DNA from: Bacteroides fragilis
GTDB taxonomy: Bacteria > Bacteroidota > Bacteroidia > Bacteroidales > DTGW01
Assembly: GCA_945889005.1 (NCBI GenBank)
Contig: CAMDBI010000010.1
Location: 1 to 64,000, forward strand
Length of the DNA: 64,000 nt
Direction of reading: 5' to 3'
Position numbers and translations under genes: made by a program. The notes below the pieces were generated by a model, which did no database searches, was not told the DNA's origin, and saw only the letters and a program-made list of their open reading frames with translations. The first letter of the stretch is position 1, and the number at the start of each line of letters is the position of its first letter. Shown piece by piece: positions 54,092 to 63,085 of this stretch.

Positions 54092-55384
54092 ATGAATATT
54101 GAACATTTTTATCAGATCTTTCTGACACACCCAACAATATGTACCGACTCACGTAATATTGCTAAAAACTCAATTTATTTTGCATTGAAAGGCGAAAATT
54201 TCGATGGTAATAAATTTGCATTGGAAGCACTCGAAAAGGGAGCTCAATATGCTATTGTTGATGAAGACAAGCATGAGGTTAACCAACAATGTATACTCGT
54301 AAACAACGTTTTAGAATTTTTACAAAAGTTAGCAAATTATCACAGAAAACAGCTTGGAATAAAAATAATTGCTATTACAGGTAGTAATGGTAAAACTACC
54401 ACCAAAGAACTAATAAAAGCTGTATTGTCGTCGAAATATAATGTAAAAGCTACTTTGGGTAATCTCAACAACCATATTGGAGTGCCTTTAACACTACTCT
54501 CGTTCGACACGTCTACACAAATTGGAATTGTTGAAATGGGTGCCAACCATATCGGCGAAATAGAAGCCCTTTGCCGCATTGCCGAACCCAATATGGGCAT
54601 TATTACCAATATTGGAAAGGCACATCTCGAAGGTTTTGGCTCGTATGAAGGTGTAATTAAAGCAAAATCGGAACTTTATAACTATATTAAAGCTAGCAAA
54701 GGCTTATTATTTATCAATAAGGACAACAAACTACTTGTCGATTTAATTGGAAGTTATTCAAACACGATTGGATATGGAACATCTCCAGAACAAACAGTTT
54801 CGGGCTTTTTAGAAAAATCTGACCCATATTTAAAAATTAAAGTTACCTGTCGAAATAGTTCAAGTTATATTGAAAGTCGGATTGTAGGTTCCTATAATAT
54901 TGACAATATATTGGCAGCATGCAGTATTGGATGTTATTTCGACATACAACTACCCATTATTTGCCAATCTATTTCGGACTATAAACCCGAGAACAATCGA
55001 TCGCAACTTCAGAAAACAGCCCTCAATACGCTATTACTCGATTTTTACAACGCCAATCCTACCAGCATGAAGGCTGCCATTGAAAATTTTTCAACTATAG
55101 ATACAAGCGGAATGCCAAAAGTATTGATATTGGCCGATATGTTCGAACTTGGAGTAAATGCAGATGAGGAACATAAAGAAATTATACGATTACTCGAAAA
55201 TAACAGATTTGATATAGTATTTCTTGCTGGAACATATTTTCATAAACACAACAAAAATTTTATATCGTTCGAAACAACCGACGAATTGGTCGAACATATT
55301 AATAATAAAAATCTTACAAAAAACTTCATACTTTTAAAAGGCTCTCGAGGTATGAAACTCGAAAAATGTATACCTTATCTTTAA
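54092..55384 (+). CDS. murF: UDP-N-acetylmuramoyl-tripeptide-D-alanyl-D-alanine ligase MurF
   Basis: A 430-aa Mur ligase adding D-Ala-D-Ala to the UDP-MurNAc-tripeptide. The N-terminal substrate domain is about residues 1-90 (TDSRNIAKNSIYFALKG). The ATP site is GSNGKTT at 97-103. The central domain has EMGANHIGEIEALCRIAEP and NIGKAHLEGFGS, and the C-terminal domain carries DFYNANPTSMKAAIENF and LADMFELG. It is slightly shorter than many MurF proteins but all blocks are present. The start is ATG at 54092, 22 nt after the gldJ terminator. Confidence 0.95.
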   Translation: MNIEHFYQIFLTHPTICTDSRNIAKNSIYFALKGENFDGNKFALEALEKGAQYAIVDEDKHEVNQQCILVNNVLEFLQKLANYHRKQLGIKIIAITGSNGKTTTKELIKAVLSSKYNVKATLGNLNNHIGVPLTLLSFDTSTQIGIVEMGANHIGEIEALCRIAEPNMGIITNIGKAHLEGFGSYEGVIKAKSELYNYIKASKGLLFINKDNKLLVDLIGSYSNTIGYGTSPEQTVSGFLEKSDPYLKIKVTCRNSSSYIESRIVGSYNIDNILAACSIGCYFDIQLPIICQSISDYKPENNRSQLQKTALNTLLLDFYNANPTSMKAAIENFSTIDTSGMPKVLILADMFELGVNADEEHKEIIRLLENNRFDIVFLAGTYFHKHNKNFISFETTDELVEHINNKNLTKNFILLKGSRGMKLEKCIPYL

Positions 55385-55437
55385 AATCTGAAAAACAATC
55401 TTTACATAAGTCGGTTTAGAAATCTAAATTAAACGAT

Positions 55438-55445
55438 TAATTTTG
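55438..55445 (+). promoter_or_regulatory. -7 box of the mtaB operon
   Basis: TAATTTTG fits TAnnTTTG, 8 nt before the ATG, so the message would be leaderless or nearly so. The -33 is weak. Confidence 0.45.
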
Positions 55446-55453
55446 TACGCTAT

Positions 55454-56782
55454 ATGAACAATAGTCAAGATTTTGAAATCGATACAGCAAAACGAGTAGC
55501 ATTTTACACCTTAGGATGTAAACTCAATTATGCAGAAACATCGATGATAGCGAGCAAATTTGTAGAGAAAGGTTACCGAAAAGTGCCTTTCACCAATTTA
55601 GCCGAAGTATATGTAATTAATACATGCTCTGTTACACAGGTCGCCGATAAAAAATGCAGGAATATAATAAAAAAAGCTACTGGAAAAGGAGCAAAAGTGG
55701 TTGTAATCGGCTGTTATTCGCAATTGAACCCCGACGAAATAGCTGCCATAGAGGGTGTTGATCTTATATTGGGTACCAAAGAGAAATTTAAAATTCTCGA
55801 CTATCTCGAACAGATAGAAAATATAAAGACGAATGAAAGTTTTTTAAAAATTCATTCATGCGATATTGAAGATGCCGTGTCGTTTGAAGCCTCCTATTCG
55901 TCGTCGGATCGGACAAGGGCGTTTCTGAAAGTGCAAGATGGTTGCGATTATATGTGTACATATTGCACCATTCCTTTGGCACGAGGCAAAAGTAGAAACG
56001 AGAGTATTGAAGAAACCCTAAAGAAAGCAAATGAAATTGCTCAAAAAGATATTAAAGAGATTGTGTTGACGGGGGTCAATATTGGCGACTTTGGTAGGTC
56101 GACCGGCGAAAATTTTATGGATCTTATTAGCGAATTGGAGAAAATAGAGGGAATAGCCCGGTATCGCATATCGTCGATAGAACCCAATCTGCTCAACGAC
56201 ACTATTATCGAATTTACCTTACATTCCGAAAAATTTGCTCCCCACTTCCACATACCCTTACAATCGGGCTCAAATAATATATTGGGAAACATGCGCCGTC
56301 GCTACAAACGCGAATTGTATGCCCAACGAGTCGACAAAATAAAAGAACTGATACCCCGAGCGTGTATTGGAGGCGATGTAATAGTCGGTTTTCCGGGAGA
56401 AACAAACGACGAATTTGCCGAAACATTTAATTTTTTGAACGCGTTAGACATTTCGTATTTACATGTTTTCCCCTATTCGGAAAGAAAGAATACCTTTGCA
56501 GCAACCCTTCCCGAAAAGGTGTTGCCCAAAGAAAAAGAAAGAAGAGTAGCTTTGTTGATGGAGCTTTCTGAACAAAAACGCAAAAAGTTCTATGAAAACA
56601 ATATTGGTTTTTGCGATAAAGTAATATTTGAATCGAAAATATCTGACGGACTTATGACCGGTTTTACAAGTAATTATATAAAAGTTGAAGTTCCTGTCAA
56701 TAAAAATTTATTTGGCAAGTTAGCAAAAGTTAGACTGTTAAAGATTGCCAATTCGGGTAACATGGTTGCAGAAATAATATAA
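55454..56782 (+). CDS. mtaB: tRNA methylthiotransferase MtaB (t6A37 to ms2t6A37)
   Basis: A 442-aa radical-SAM enzyme that methylthiolates N6-threonylcarbamoyladenosine at tRNA position 37. The N-terminal UPF0004 domain has cluster cysteines C22 (LGCKLNYAET), C58 (INTCSV) and C87 (IGCYSQ). The radical-SAM motif CDYMCTYC has C164, C168 and C171. HIPLQSGSN, GGDVIVGFPGET and HVFPYSERKNT are typical of the family, and a short TRAM-like region ends the protein. GCKLNYAE rather than the MiaB form argues for MtaB. It is the first gene of a four-gene operon. Confidence 0.93.
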   Translation: MNNSQDFEIDTAKRVAFYTLGCKLNYAETSMIASKFVEKGYRKVPFTNLAEVYVINTCSVTQVADKKCRNIIKKATGKGAKVVVIGCYSQLNPDEIAAIEGVDLILGTKEKFKILDYLEQIENIKTNESFLKIHSCDIEDAVSFEASYSSSDRTRAFLKVQDGCDYMCTYCTIPLARGKSRNESIEETLKKANEIAQKDIKEIVLTGVNIGDFGRSTGENFMDLISELEKIEGIARYRISSIEPNLLNDTIIEFTLHSEKFAPHFHIPLQSGSNNILGNMRRRYKRELYAQRVDKIKELIPRACIGGDVIVGFPGETNDEFAETFNFLNALDISYLHVFPYSERKNTFAATLPEKVLPKEKERRVALLMELSEQKRKKFYENNIGFCDKVIFESKISDGLMTGFTSNYIKVEVPVNKNLFGKLAKVRLLKIANSGNMVAEII

Positions 56783-56785
56783 GAC

Positions 56786-57586
56786 ATGATTGATTATAAA
56801 AATATTTGTTTGAGTGTATGTGAATTGGTTCGAGAAACGGGCAATTTCATCTTAAAAGAAAAAGAAACATTGTCAAATGAAGGCATTGAAGCAAAAAGTA
56901 GCAACAATTTTGTAACCTATATCGACAAAGCTTCGGAAGAACGATTGGTAAAAGGCTTAAAACTCCTTTTGCCCGATTCGGGCTTTATAGCAGAAGAAGG
57001 AACAGAAACATATCGGTCGGACAAATACAATTGGATCATAGACCCTATCGATGGTACAACAAACTTTATACATGGCTTCCCTCCCTTTGCAATAAGTATA
57101 GGACTTATAGAAGGCGAAACCCTTGTAATGGGAGTAATTTATGAAATTGTAAACCAAGAATGCTTTTATGCATGGAAAGATAGCAAGGCATATCTCAATG
57201 GCATAGAAATAAAAGTGTCGGGCAGAGACACAGTAGCACAATCGCTCATAGCTATTGGATTTCCTTATAATGCTCAAAATCGAATGGAAGGATTTTTCGA
57301 ATCGCTCAAATACCTGTATTCCCGATCTCATGGTTTTAGGCGATTAGGTTCGGCAGCAACCGATTTGGCTTATGTGGCTTGTGGCAGATGCGAAGCTTTT
57401 TTCGAGTATAACCTAAGTCCATGGGATGTTGCAGCAGGTGCATTTATAGTTCAACAAGCAGGAGGCCGAGTAAGCGATTTCAACTTTGGCAACAATTACA
57501 TCTTTGGTCGCGAAATTATTGCCACAAATGGCTATATTCACGACGAATTTTCGACAATCGTACACCAATTTCTTGCTAATAAATGA
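56786..57586 (+). CDS. Inositol-monophosphatase-family phosphatase
   Basis: A 266-aa magnesium-dependent sugar-phosphate phosphatase (SuhB type). Metal ligands are E70/E71 in AEEGTE and D86/D89 in DPIDGTTNFIHGFP. The second motif WDVAAGAFIVQQAGG (about residues 211-225) supplies a further Asp. The length is standard. The start follows mtaB by 3 nt, and its stop overlaps the acyltransferase start by 4 nt. Substrate may be inositol-1-phosphate or a related sugar phosphate. The sequence does not decide. Confidence 0.92.
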   Translation: MIDYKNICLSVCELVRETGNFILKEKETLSNEGIEAKSSNNFVTYIDKASEERLVKGLKLLLPDSGFIAEEGTETYRSDKYNWIIDPIDGTTNFIHGFPPFAISIGLIEGETLVMGVIYEIVNQECFYAWKDSKAYLNGIEIKVSGRDTVAQSLIAIGFPYNAQNRMEGFFESLKYLYSRSHGFRRLGSAATDLAYVACGRCEAFFEYNLSPWDVAAGAFIVQQAGGRVSDFNFGNNYIFGREIIATNGYIHDEFSTIVHQFLANK

Positions 57587-58530
57587 TAAAAATACCCTAT
57601 TATATTTTAACTCTCTTTATTTGGTGCATTTCCAAGCTTCCTCTTAGGGTACTTTTTATAATATCAGACCTTCTTTATCCTTTTGTATATTACATAGTCC
57701 GATATCGTAAAAAGGTAGTAAGAGATAATCTCAAACTGGCATTTCCCGAAAAAAGTATTGAAAAAATTGTCGAAATTGAAAAGAAGTTTTACCGACACTT
57801 TATCGATCTTATTGTTGAAACCATTAAATTAACCAGTATTACAAAAGAAGAAGTACCCAATTATATCCGAATTAAGAATCCCGAATATCTCGACGAATTG
57901 TATAACAAAAAGATATCGGCAATAGGCAGCATGGGCCACTATGGCAACTGGGAGTGGCTGTCGATGATACAGGTCTATTCGACTGGCTATCAAAATCTTT
58001 CGCTATACAAGCCATTACACAATAAAGCATTTGACCAGCACATTACAAATATGCGCACCAAACATGGAGTAATAATGGTACCCATGCACAATGCACTACG
58101 ACAAATATTGAGCCTACGAAACGAAGGAATCATAACCAATTCGTGTTTTATTGCCGATCAAAGCCCTTTTGTGAAAAGCATTAATTATTGCACCCTCTTT
58201 TTCGATCAACCCTCGGCAGTATTCACAGGTATCGAAAAAATTGCTCGCCATACTAAACAAGCAGTTATGTTTCTTTCAATAAACAAGATCAGAAGAGGAT
58301 TCTACGAAGTAGTGTTTTCTGAAATAGCATTAGATGCTAATGATTTTGAGGAATTTGAAATAACCGAAAAATTCACCAAACTGCTTGAGGATCAAATTAG
58401 GCGCGAACCTCAATATTGGCTTTGGACTCATAAAAGATGGAAGCATAGTCAGTTAATTATAGAAAATGCCGACAAATATCAGCTAAGCGACTCCCTTAAA
58501 GCCCAAATGAAAAAAGCTATTAAACCATGA
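57583..58530 (+). CDS. LpxL/HtrB-family lysophospholipid acyltransferase
   Basis: A 315-aa membrane-associated acyltransferase that adds a secondary acyl chain, usually to lipid A. An N-terminal hydrophobic anchor (about residues 5-40) precedes VVRDNLKLAFPEKS, the standard family segment. H119 and E124 in GHYGNWEWL form the HX4(D/E) catalytic motif. IADQSP and QYWLWTHKRWK are also family landmarks. It overlaps both neighbours by 4 nt, so the three genes are translationally coupled. Lipid A acylation is the likely role in the context of envelope genes. Confidence 0.92.
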   Translation: MIKIPYYILTLFIWCISKLPLRVLFIISDLLYPFVYYIVRYRKKVVRDNLKLAFPEKSIEKIVEIEKKFYRHFIDLIVETIKLTSITKEEVPNYIRIKNPEYLDELYNKKISAIGSMGHYGNWEWLSMIQVYSTGYQNLSLYKPLHNKAFDQHITNMRTKHGVIMVPMHNALRQILSLRNEGIITNSCFIADQSPFVKSINYCTLFFDQPSAVFTGIEKIARHTKQAVMFLSINKIRRGFYEVVFSEIALDANDFEEFEITEKFTKLLEDQIRREPQYWLWTHKRWKHSQLIIENADKYQLSDSLKAQMKKAIKP

Positions 58531-59558
58531 CAAAACTAGCCATTGTAATTCTCAACTGGAACGGACGTGGATATTTACAAAAGTTTTTAAATTCTGTATT
58601 AGAATACTCTAAAGGCGAAGGTATTGAAATAATTGTTGCCGACAATGCTTCGACCGACGATTCAATTGAGCTTTTGAGAAGTCAATTTGCAGCTGTTCGA
58701 ATCATTGAACTTGAAAAAAACTATGGATTTGCAGGCGGCTACAATAAAGCATTACAACAAGTAGATGCCACATATTACATGCTGCTCAATAGCGATGTAG
58801 AAGTTACTCCAAACTGGCTTTCACCCTTGCTCCAGTACATGGATGCCAATTTGCAAACTGCTGCTTGCATGCCAAAAATGAAGGCATACCACAATAAAAA
58901 CCTATTTGAATACGCAGGCTCGTCGGGAGGTTATTTGGATAAATATGGGTACCCATTTTGCAGAGGTCGAATATTCGACACCGTAGAACCCGACTATGGA
59001 CAATACGACGAAATAAAAGAAATTTTTTGGGCTTCGGGAGCTGCTTTACTTATAAGATCGGAGTTGTATCATAAAATGGGTGGTTTAGACAATCGCTTCT
59101 TTGCTCATATGGAAGAAATTGATTTGTGTTGGCGACTTAAAAACAATGGGTTTTCGATTATTTGTATTCCTCAATCGGAGGTTTATCATGTTGGAGGTGG
59201 AGCACTTCCCCCTGAAAGTCCTCGAAAAACCTATCTCAACTATAGAAACAATCTTTTTATGTTGACCAAAAACCTTCCAGCAAACAGAATTGTAACTACC
59301 TTGTTTATAAAACTATTGCTCGATGGTATTGCAGCTGTACGTTTTTTAATGCACTTCAAAATTTCGTTCCCTCTAGCTATATTAAAAGCACATATAAGCT
59401 TCTATTTAAAAATTATACCAGTATTAGCACAACGAAAAAAGCTAGTAAAACCTTTGACACTTTCTAAACATACCGAAATATATAAAAAGAGCATCGTGTT
59501 TGAATACTTTATAAAAGGAAATAAGGAATTTAATAAGATTGATTTTAAACAGAAGTAA
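58527..59558 (+). CDS. Family 2 glycosyltransferase, rhamnosyltransferase-like
   Basis: A 343-aa GT2 enzyme. The opening LAIVILNWNGRGYLQKFLNS and VADNASTDDSIELL bind the nucleotide sugar. LLNSDVEVTPNWL contains the metal-binding DxD-type motif. MEEIDLCWRLKNNGFSI (about residues 193-209) is the ED-rich acceptor motif. The C-terminal part carries hydrophobic helices. It overlaps the acyltransferase gene by 4 nt and the convergent mqnB by 14 bp. It probably acts on an envelope glycan; the sugar is unknown. Confidence 0.9.
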   Translation: MTKLAIVILNWNGRGYLQKFLNSVLEYSKGEGIEIIVADNASTDDSIELLRSQFAAVRIIELEKNYGFAGGYNKALQQVDATYYMLLNSDVEVTPNWLSPLLQYMDANLQTAACMPKMKAYHNKNLFEYAGSSGGYLDKYGYPFCRGRIFDTVEPDYGQYDEIKEIFWASGAALLIRSELYHKMGGLDNRFFAHMEEIDLCWRLKNNGFSIICIPQSEVYHVGGGALPPESPRKTYLNYRNNLFMLTKNLPANRIVTTLFIKLLLDGIAAVRFLMHFKISFPLAILKAHISFYLKIIPVLAQRKKLVKPLTLSKHTEIYKKSIVFEYFIKGNKEFNKIDFKQK

Positions 59559-60249
59559 GCTCTTTTAAAAGATCATAAACAAATTCATTAAGGTTTTTAA
59601 TAGCCAGTGGCATATTCCAAAGCGCTTTGTCGCGTATGTCAACTTTGTTTGAGATTGCTCTGATACCTAAAAACGGAGTTTTTTCGAGCATAGAAACATA
59701 AAAAACCGCGGCTCCCTCCATGGTTTCAATATCGGCATTGAATTTTTGAGTATATAATTCATTACAACCCGAAATGGCATGAGCAGTATTTACCGTAATG
59801 CCATTTACTTTGGGCAATTTGTCAATTAGAGGATATTTATTATTGTTCGAATTAATAAGCTTGCCATCCGTAAAAGGCTTTTCATTAAAATCTGCCAAAT
59901 TTTTATCGAAAATTGAATGAAATCCATCCACTTCCATAATGCCAAGATCGGCAAATTGATCGGAAACAACATTTACGATGCTTCCAACGGCATAATTGTC
60001 GTTAAACGAACCGGCAATTCCAACATTGATTACCAAATCGTATTTTATGCGACTAAAAATGCGCATGGTTCTATAAATTGTAAATGGTATTCCTACTCCG
60101 GTAACTATTATATCGAGATTGGTATTCTGCGAAAGATAATATTCTTTAATAAAACTATTGAAATAAACCGGCTGATTCAATTTGTCGAGCAATGGTCTAA
60201 TTTCGACCTCAGTCGCACTAACTAGGAGTATGTTGTTAAACGATTCCAT
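59545..60249 (-). CDS. mqnB: Futalosine hydrolase
   Basis: A 234-aa nucleosidase of the phosphorylase superfamily that splits futalosine in the futalosine route to menaquinone. Signatures are LLVSATEVEIRPLL near the N-terminus, VINVGIAGSFND (about residues 78-89), ETMEGAAVFYVS (about 170-182) and FLGIRAISNKVDIRDKALW. The IETMEGA block is shared with MTA/SAH nucleosidases, but the combination with RDKALWNMPLAIKNL fits MqnB. It implies that this organism uses the futalosine pathway. A -7 box lies at 60287. Confidence 0.85.
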   Translation of the reverse strand: MESFNNILLVSATEVEIRPLLDKLNQPVYFNSFIKEYYLSQNTNLDIIVTGVGIPFTIYRTMRIFSRIKYDLVINVGIAGSFNDNYAVGSIVNVVSDQFADLGIMEVDGFHSIFDKNLADFNEKPFTDGKLINSNNNKYPLIDKLPKVNGITVNTAHAISGCNELYTQKFNADIETMEGAAVFYVSMLEKTPFLGIRAISNKVDIRDKALWNMPLAIKNLNEFVYDLLKELTSV

Positions 60250-60286
60250 TTAATAAAATAAAATTCCTACATTTGAATTCTATTTA

Positions 60287-60294
60287 CAAATATA
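60287..60294 (-). promoter_or_regulatory. -7 box of mqnB
   Basis: Minus-strand TATATTTG, about 38 nt before the start codon, with a TTG about 22 nt upstream. Confidence 0.45.
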
Positions 60295-60384
60295 AAGAAA
60301 CTTTGACACCATAAAACAACAATTTATAGTTATTGCTGTTTTAATTTTTTGTAAATTAATCGATATGTTCAATCATAAAAAAAC

Positions 60385-60810
60385 TTGAAATTGTCAGGAA
60401 TTATATACATAACCCGCCGCGAACGATTCAATTCGGCTCATCGAATGTATCGAAGCGAATGGAGTGACGAAAAAAATGCTGAAGTTTTTGGGAAATGTTC
60501 AAATCCGAATTGGCATGGTCACAATTATATTCTATTTGTAACAATAAAAGGTACAGTGAATCCAGAAACTGGCTATTTGGTAGATCTTTCGACCTTAGGG
60601 AAAATAATAAAAGAAAAAATTATTGATAAACTCGACCACAAAAACATCAATTTAGAAGTCGATTTTATGCAAAATAAGATAGTGTCGAGCGAAAACCTTG
60701 CAATAACGATTTGGCAAGAACTTATAGACCCAATTAGCCTTTTAGGAGCTCAGCTTTATTGCATAAAAATTGAAGAAACTGAAAATAACTTTGTTGAATA
60801 CTTTGGATAA
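60385..60810 (+). CDS. 6-pyruvoyltetrahydropterin synthase-type protein
   Basis: A 141-aa product. Zinc ligands are H19 (FNSAHRM) and H44/H46 in HGHNY. The catalytic cysteine is C38, and the spacing is CX5HGH ([12 protein letters not shown]) as in tetrahydrobiopterin-forming PTPS. QueD proteins have CX3HGH instead. The tail [13 protein letters not shown] matches the conserved E-T-x-N-N-x-V-x-Y block. No ATG precedes the conserved region, so the start is TTG at 60385 or 60391. folE begins 11 nt after its stop, supporting dihydroneopterin triphosphate to pyruvoyl-tetrahydropterin chemistry rather than queuosine synthesis. The assignment rests on motif spacing. Confidence 0.8.
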   Translation: MKLSGIIYITRRERFNSAHRMYRSEWSDEKNAEVFGKCSNPNWHGHNYILFVTIKGTVNPETGYLVDLSTLGKIIKEKIIDKLDHKNINLEVDFMQNKIVSSENLAITIWQELIDPISLLGAQLYCIKIEETENNFVEYFG

Positions 60811-60821
60811 ATAAAAATAAC

Positions 60822-61466
60822 ATGGAACATTACTATTACAATAGTCCCGGTCACGACGACGACGATATTGATTATTTAAGAATAGAAAGGTTTAACAAAG
60901 AGAAGACTGAAAAATTAAGCAAGCTCTACGAACAAATAATTAATGAAATAGAACCAGAACCCTCTCGCGAGGGAATGCAAAAAACCCCATTGAGAGTTGC
61001 AAAAGCGATGCAATTTCTGACGCACGGATATGATTTAGATCCTCGCAAAATTCTCGATGCTGCAACCTTTACCGAAGATTACAAGCAAATGGTATTGGTC
61101 AAAGACATTGAATTGTATTCGATGTGCGAGCACCATATTATACCCTTCTTTGGCAAAGCCCATGTTGCTTATATCCCCAATGGGAAAATTACAGGACTTA
61201 GTAAAATAGCCAGGGTTGTCGATGCATTTTCACGTCGATTACAAGTTCAGGAAAGGCTTACCATGCAAATTCGCGACTGCATTCAAGAAACTTTGAACCC
61301 TTTGGGTGTGGCCGTTGTTATAGAAGCCCACCACCTTTGCATGATGATGCGAGGCGTACAAAAACAAAACTCTGTTACTACTACTTCTGCATTTACTGGT
61401 TTATTTATGACCGAAACTAAAACACGCGAAGAGTTTATTCATTTAATAGGGGTGAAATTGCATTGA
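60822..61466 (+). CDS. folE: GTP cyclohydrolase I
   Basis: A 214-aa enzyme that makes dihydroneopterin triphosphate from GTP, the first step of folate and biopterin synthesis. [20 protein letters not shown] supplies zinc ligands C102 and H105. [13 protein letters not shown] supplies C173. [17 protein letters not shown] and [10 protein letters not shown] complete the family set. The first 20 residues are an acidic extension (HDDDDIDYL). It follows the PTPS-type gene by 11 nt. It ends just before the heptamer array at 61471. Confidence 0.97.
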   Translation: MEHYYYNSPGHDDDDIDYLRIERFNKEKTEKLSKLYEQIINEIEPEPSREGMQKTPLRVAKAMQFLTHGYDLDPRKILDAATFTEDYKQMVLVKDIELYSMCEHHIIPFFGKAHVAYIPNGKITGLSKIARVVDAFSRRLQVQERLTMQIRDCIQETLNPLGVAVVIEAHHLCMMMRGVQKQNSVTTTSAFTGLFMTETKTREEFIHLIGVKLH

Positions 61467-61470
61467 AATC

Positions 61471-61575
61471 GTGGACAGTGGACAGTGGAGAGTAAACGGT
61501 AGACGGTTCACGGTTCACGGTTCACGGTTCACGGTTCACGGTAGACGGTTCACGGTTCACGGTTCACGGTTCACC
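61471..61575. repeat. Degenerate heptamer tandem array, 15 units
   Basis: Fifteen 7-bp units in strict phase: GTGGACA twice, GTGGAGA, GTAAACG, GTAGACG, GTTCACG five times, GTAGACG, then GTTCACG-type units to 61575. It starts 5 nt after the folE stop. The first units match the array at 147-181. Confidence 0.9.
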
Positions 61576-61622
61576 TTAATTCTAGAATTTCAAATTGACG
61601 ATAATAAATATGTAAAAACAAT

Positions 61623-62792
61623 ATGAGTCAAGAACAAAAGCATTTTCAGACAGATGCAATACACTGGGCTGAGCATCCAAAGTTTATAGATGGGATACCT
61701 TCGGATGTGGTAACACCGATACACCTTTCGTCGACCTTTGCACGCGAAGAAGTAGACAAACCTGGCATTTCTACATATGGCAGGGTCGACAACCCGACCC
61801 GCAAGGCACTCGAAGCACGATATGCCCGTTTGGAAAACGCAAAACATGCTTTGGCATTTGGTTCGGGAGTAGCTTCCGAAGCCATGGTTATGCTAGCCCT
61901 ACTTCGTCCCGGCGACAATTTAATTGGGTTCGACGATTTGTATGGTGGCACCAAACGCCTTTTGAGCAAAATAATGGCTCCATTGCAGGTAACAACTACC
62001 TTTGTAGATGCAACACGTGCCGAAGAAGTCGAAAAAGCTATTAAACCAGAAACTAAACTTATATGGCTCGAATCGCCAACCAACCCTTTGATGAAGGTCT
62101 GCGATCTCAAAGCAATTGCTGCAATTGCAAAAAAAAGAAATATAATAAGCGTTGTCGACAACACATTTCTTACCCCCTATTTTCAAAAACCCTTAGATTT
62201 GGGTATAGACATTGTCCTTCATAGTGTTACCAAATATTTGGGCGGTCATAGCGACATAATTGGCGGAGCCGTAATGCTCAACGACGAAAAGCTTTTTCAG
62301 CAAATTAAACTCTACCAAATGGCCATTGGAGCCATTCCATCGCCATTTGATTGTTACCTTTCATTGCGAGGAATAAAAACATTGGCACTAAGAATGGAAC
62401 AGCACAACAAAAGTGCTCAGAAAATAGCCGAAAGGCTAGAAAAACATCCTAAAGTGTCAAAGGTTTTTTACCCAGGTTTAAAAAGTCATCCTCAATATGA
62501 ACTTTCTAAAAAACAAGCAACGGGTTTTGGAGGTATGTTGTCGTTCGAAATTAATGGAGGCAGCAAAGAAGCAAAACTGTTTCTTAAAAATATTCAACTT
62601 TTTATCTTGGCCGAAAGTTTAGGTGGAGTAGAGTCGCTCATTCAGCACCCTTGGTCTATGACGCATGCAGGACTTTCTGTTGAAGAAAAAATGCAAACAG
62701 GCATAAAAGAATCTCTCATAAGAGTATCGGTAGGGGCCGAAGATATCGAAGATCTATGGAACGATATTTCTCAGGCTTTAGATTGTATATAA
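61623..62792 (+). CDS. Cystathionine gamma-synthase/lyase-type PLP enzyme
   Basis: A 389-aa fold-type I PLP enzyme of the Cys/Met metabolism family. The Schiff-base lysine is K204 in HSVTKYLGGHSD. The cofactor-binding YGRVDNPTRKALE and GSGVASEAMVML are present, as is DNTFLTPYFQKPLDLG. RHPWSMTH-type (IQHPWSMTHAGL) is the C-terminal substrate loop. The sequence does not separate cystathionine gamma-synthase (methionine synthesis) from gamma-lyase (cysteine/H2S), so no symbol is given. It stands alone after the heptamer array. Confidence 0.9.
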   Translation: MSQEQKHFQTDAIHWAEHPKFIDGIPSDVVTPIHLSSTFAREEVDKPGISTYGRVDNPTRKALEARYARLENAKHALAFGSGVASEAMVMLALLRPGDNLIGFDDLYGGTKRLLSKIMAPLQVTTTFVDATRAEEVEKAIKPETKLIWLESPTNPLMKVCDLKAIAAIAKKRNIISVVDNTFLTPYFQKPLDLGIDIVLHSVTKYLGGHSDIIGGAVMLNDEKLFQQIKLYQMAIGAIPSPFDCYLSLRGIKTLALRMEQHNKSAQKIAERLEKHPKVSKVFYPGLKSHPQYELSKKQATGFGGMLSFEINGGSKEAKLFLKNIQLFILAESLGGVESLIQHPWSMTHAGLSVEEKMQTGIKESLIRVSVGAEDIEDLWNDISQALDCI

Positions 62793-63085
62793 TACCCAAA
62801 AATGTAGTAACATCTATTTGAATTTTAAAAATTTACTCTAGATAAAGCTAATTATTTAATAATATTTCAACTATTTGTTAGACAATTTGTATTAATCGCC
62901 CATATTCAAATGATCTGTAAATAGGCTATTTTTTGTTTTTTAATGATGCGAGAATTAAGCAAAAACACATCGTAAGTTACTCATAATCAAATTCGGAATT
63001 GTGAAAAAATATGCGAATAATCTGTTTTTTTTTGTTTTTTGTTTTATATTCGCATAGTTAAATAGCCACTTTAAAACTTTTAAAA
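62793..63085. other. AT-rich spacer with inverted repeat
   Basis: No ORF. TATGCGAATA (63010-63019) and TATTCGCATA (63047-63056) form a perfect 10-bp inverted repeat around a T-rich 27-nt loop, 30 bp before the next start. A small stem AAATA-GGC-TATTT lies farther left. A TAnnTTTG box was not identified. Confidence 0.5.

Noticed and set aside
60385-60810. Annotation as QueD for queuosine synthesis
   Set aside because: The cysteine spacing is CX5HGH rather than CX3HGH, the neighbour is folE and no queC/queE is seen. The PTPS-type label is kept, with the uncertainty stated.
61471-61575. Heptamer array considered as a CRISPR array
   Set aside because: The units are 7 bp with no spacers and no cas genes are near. 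It is a simple tandem repeat.
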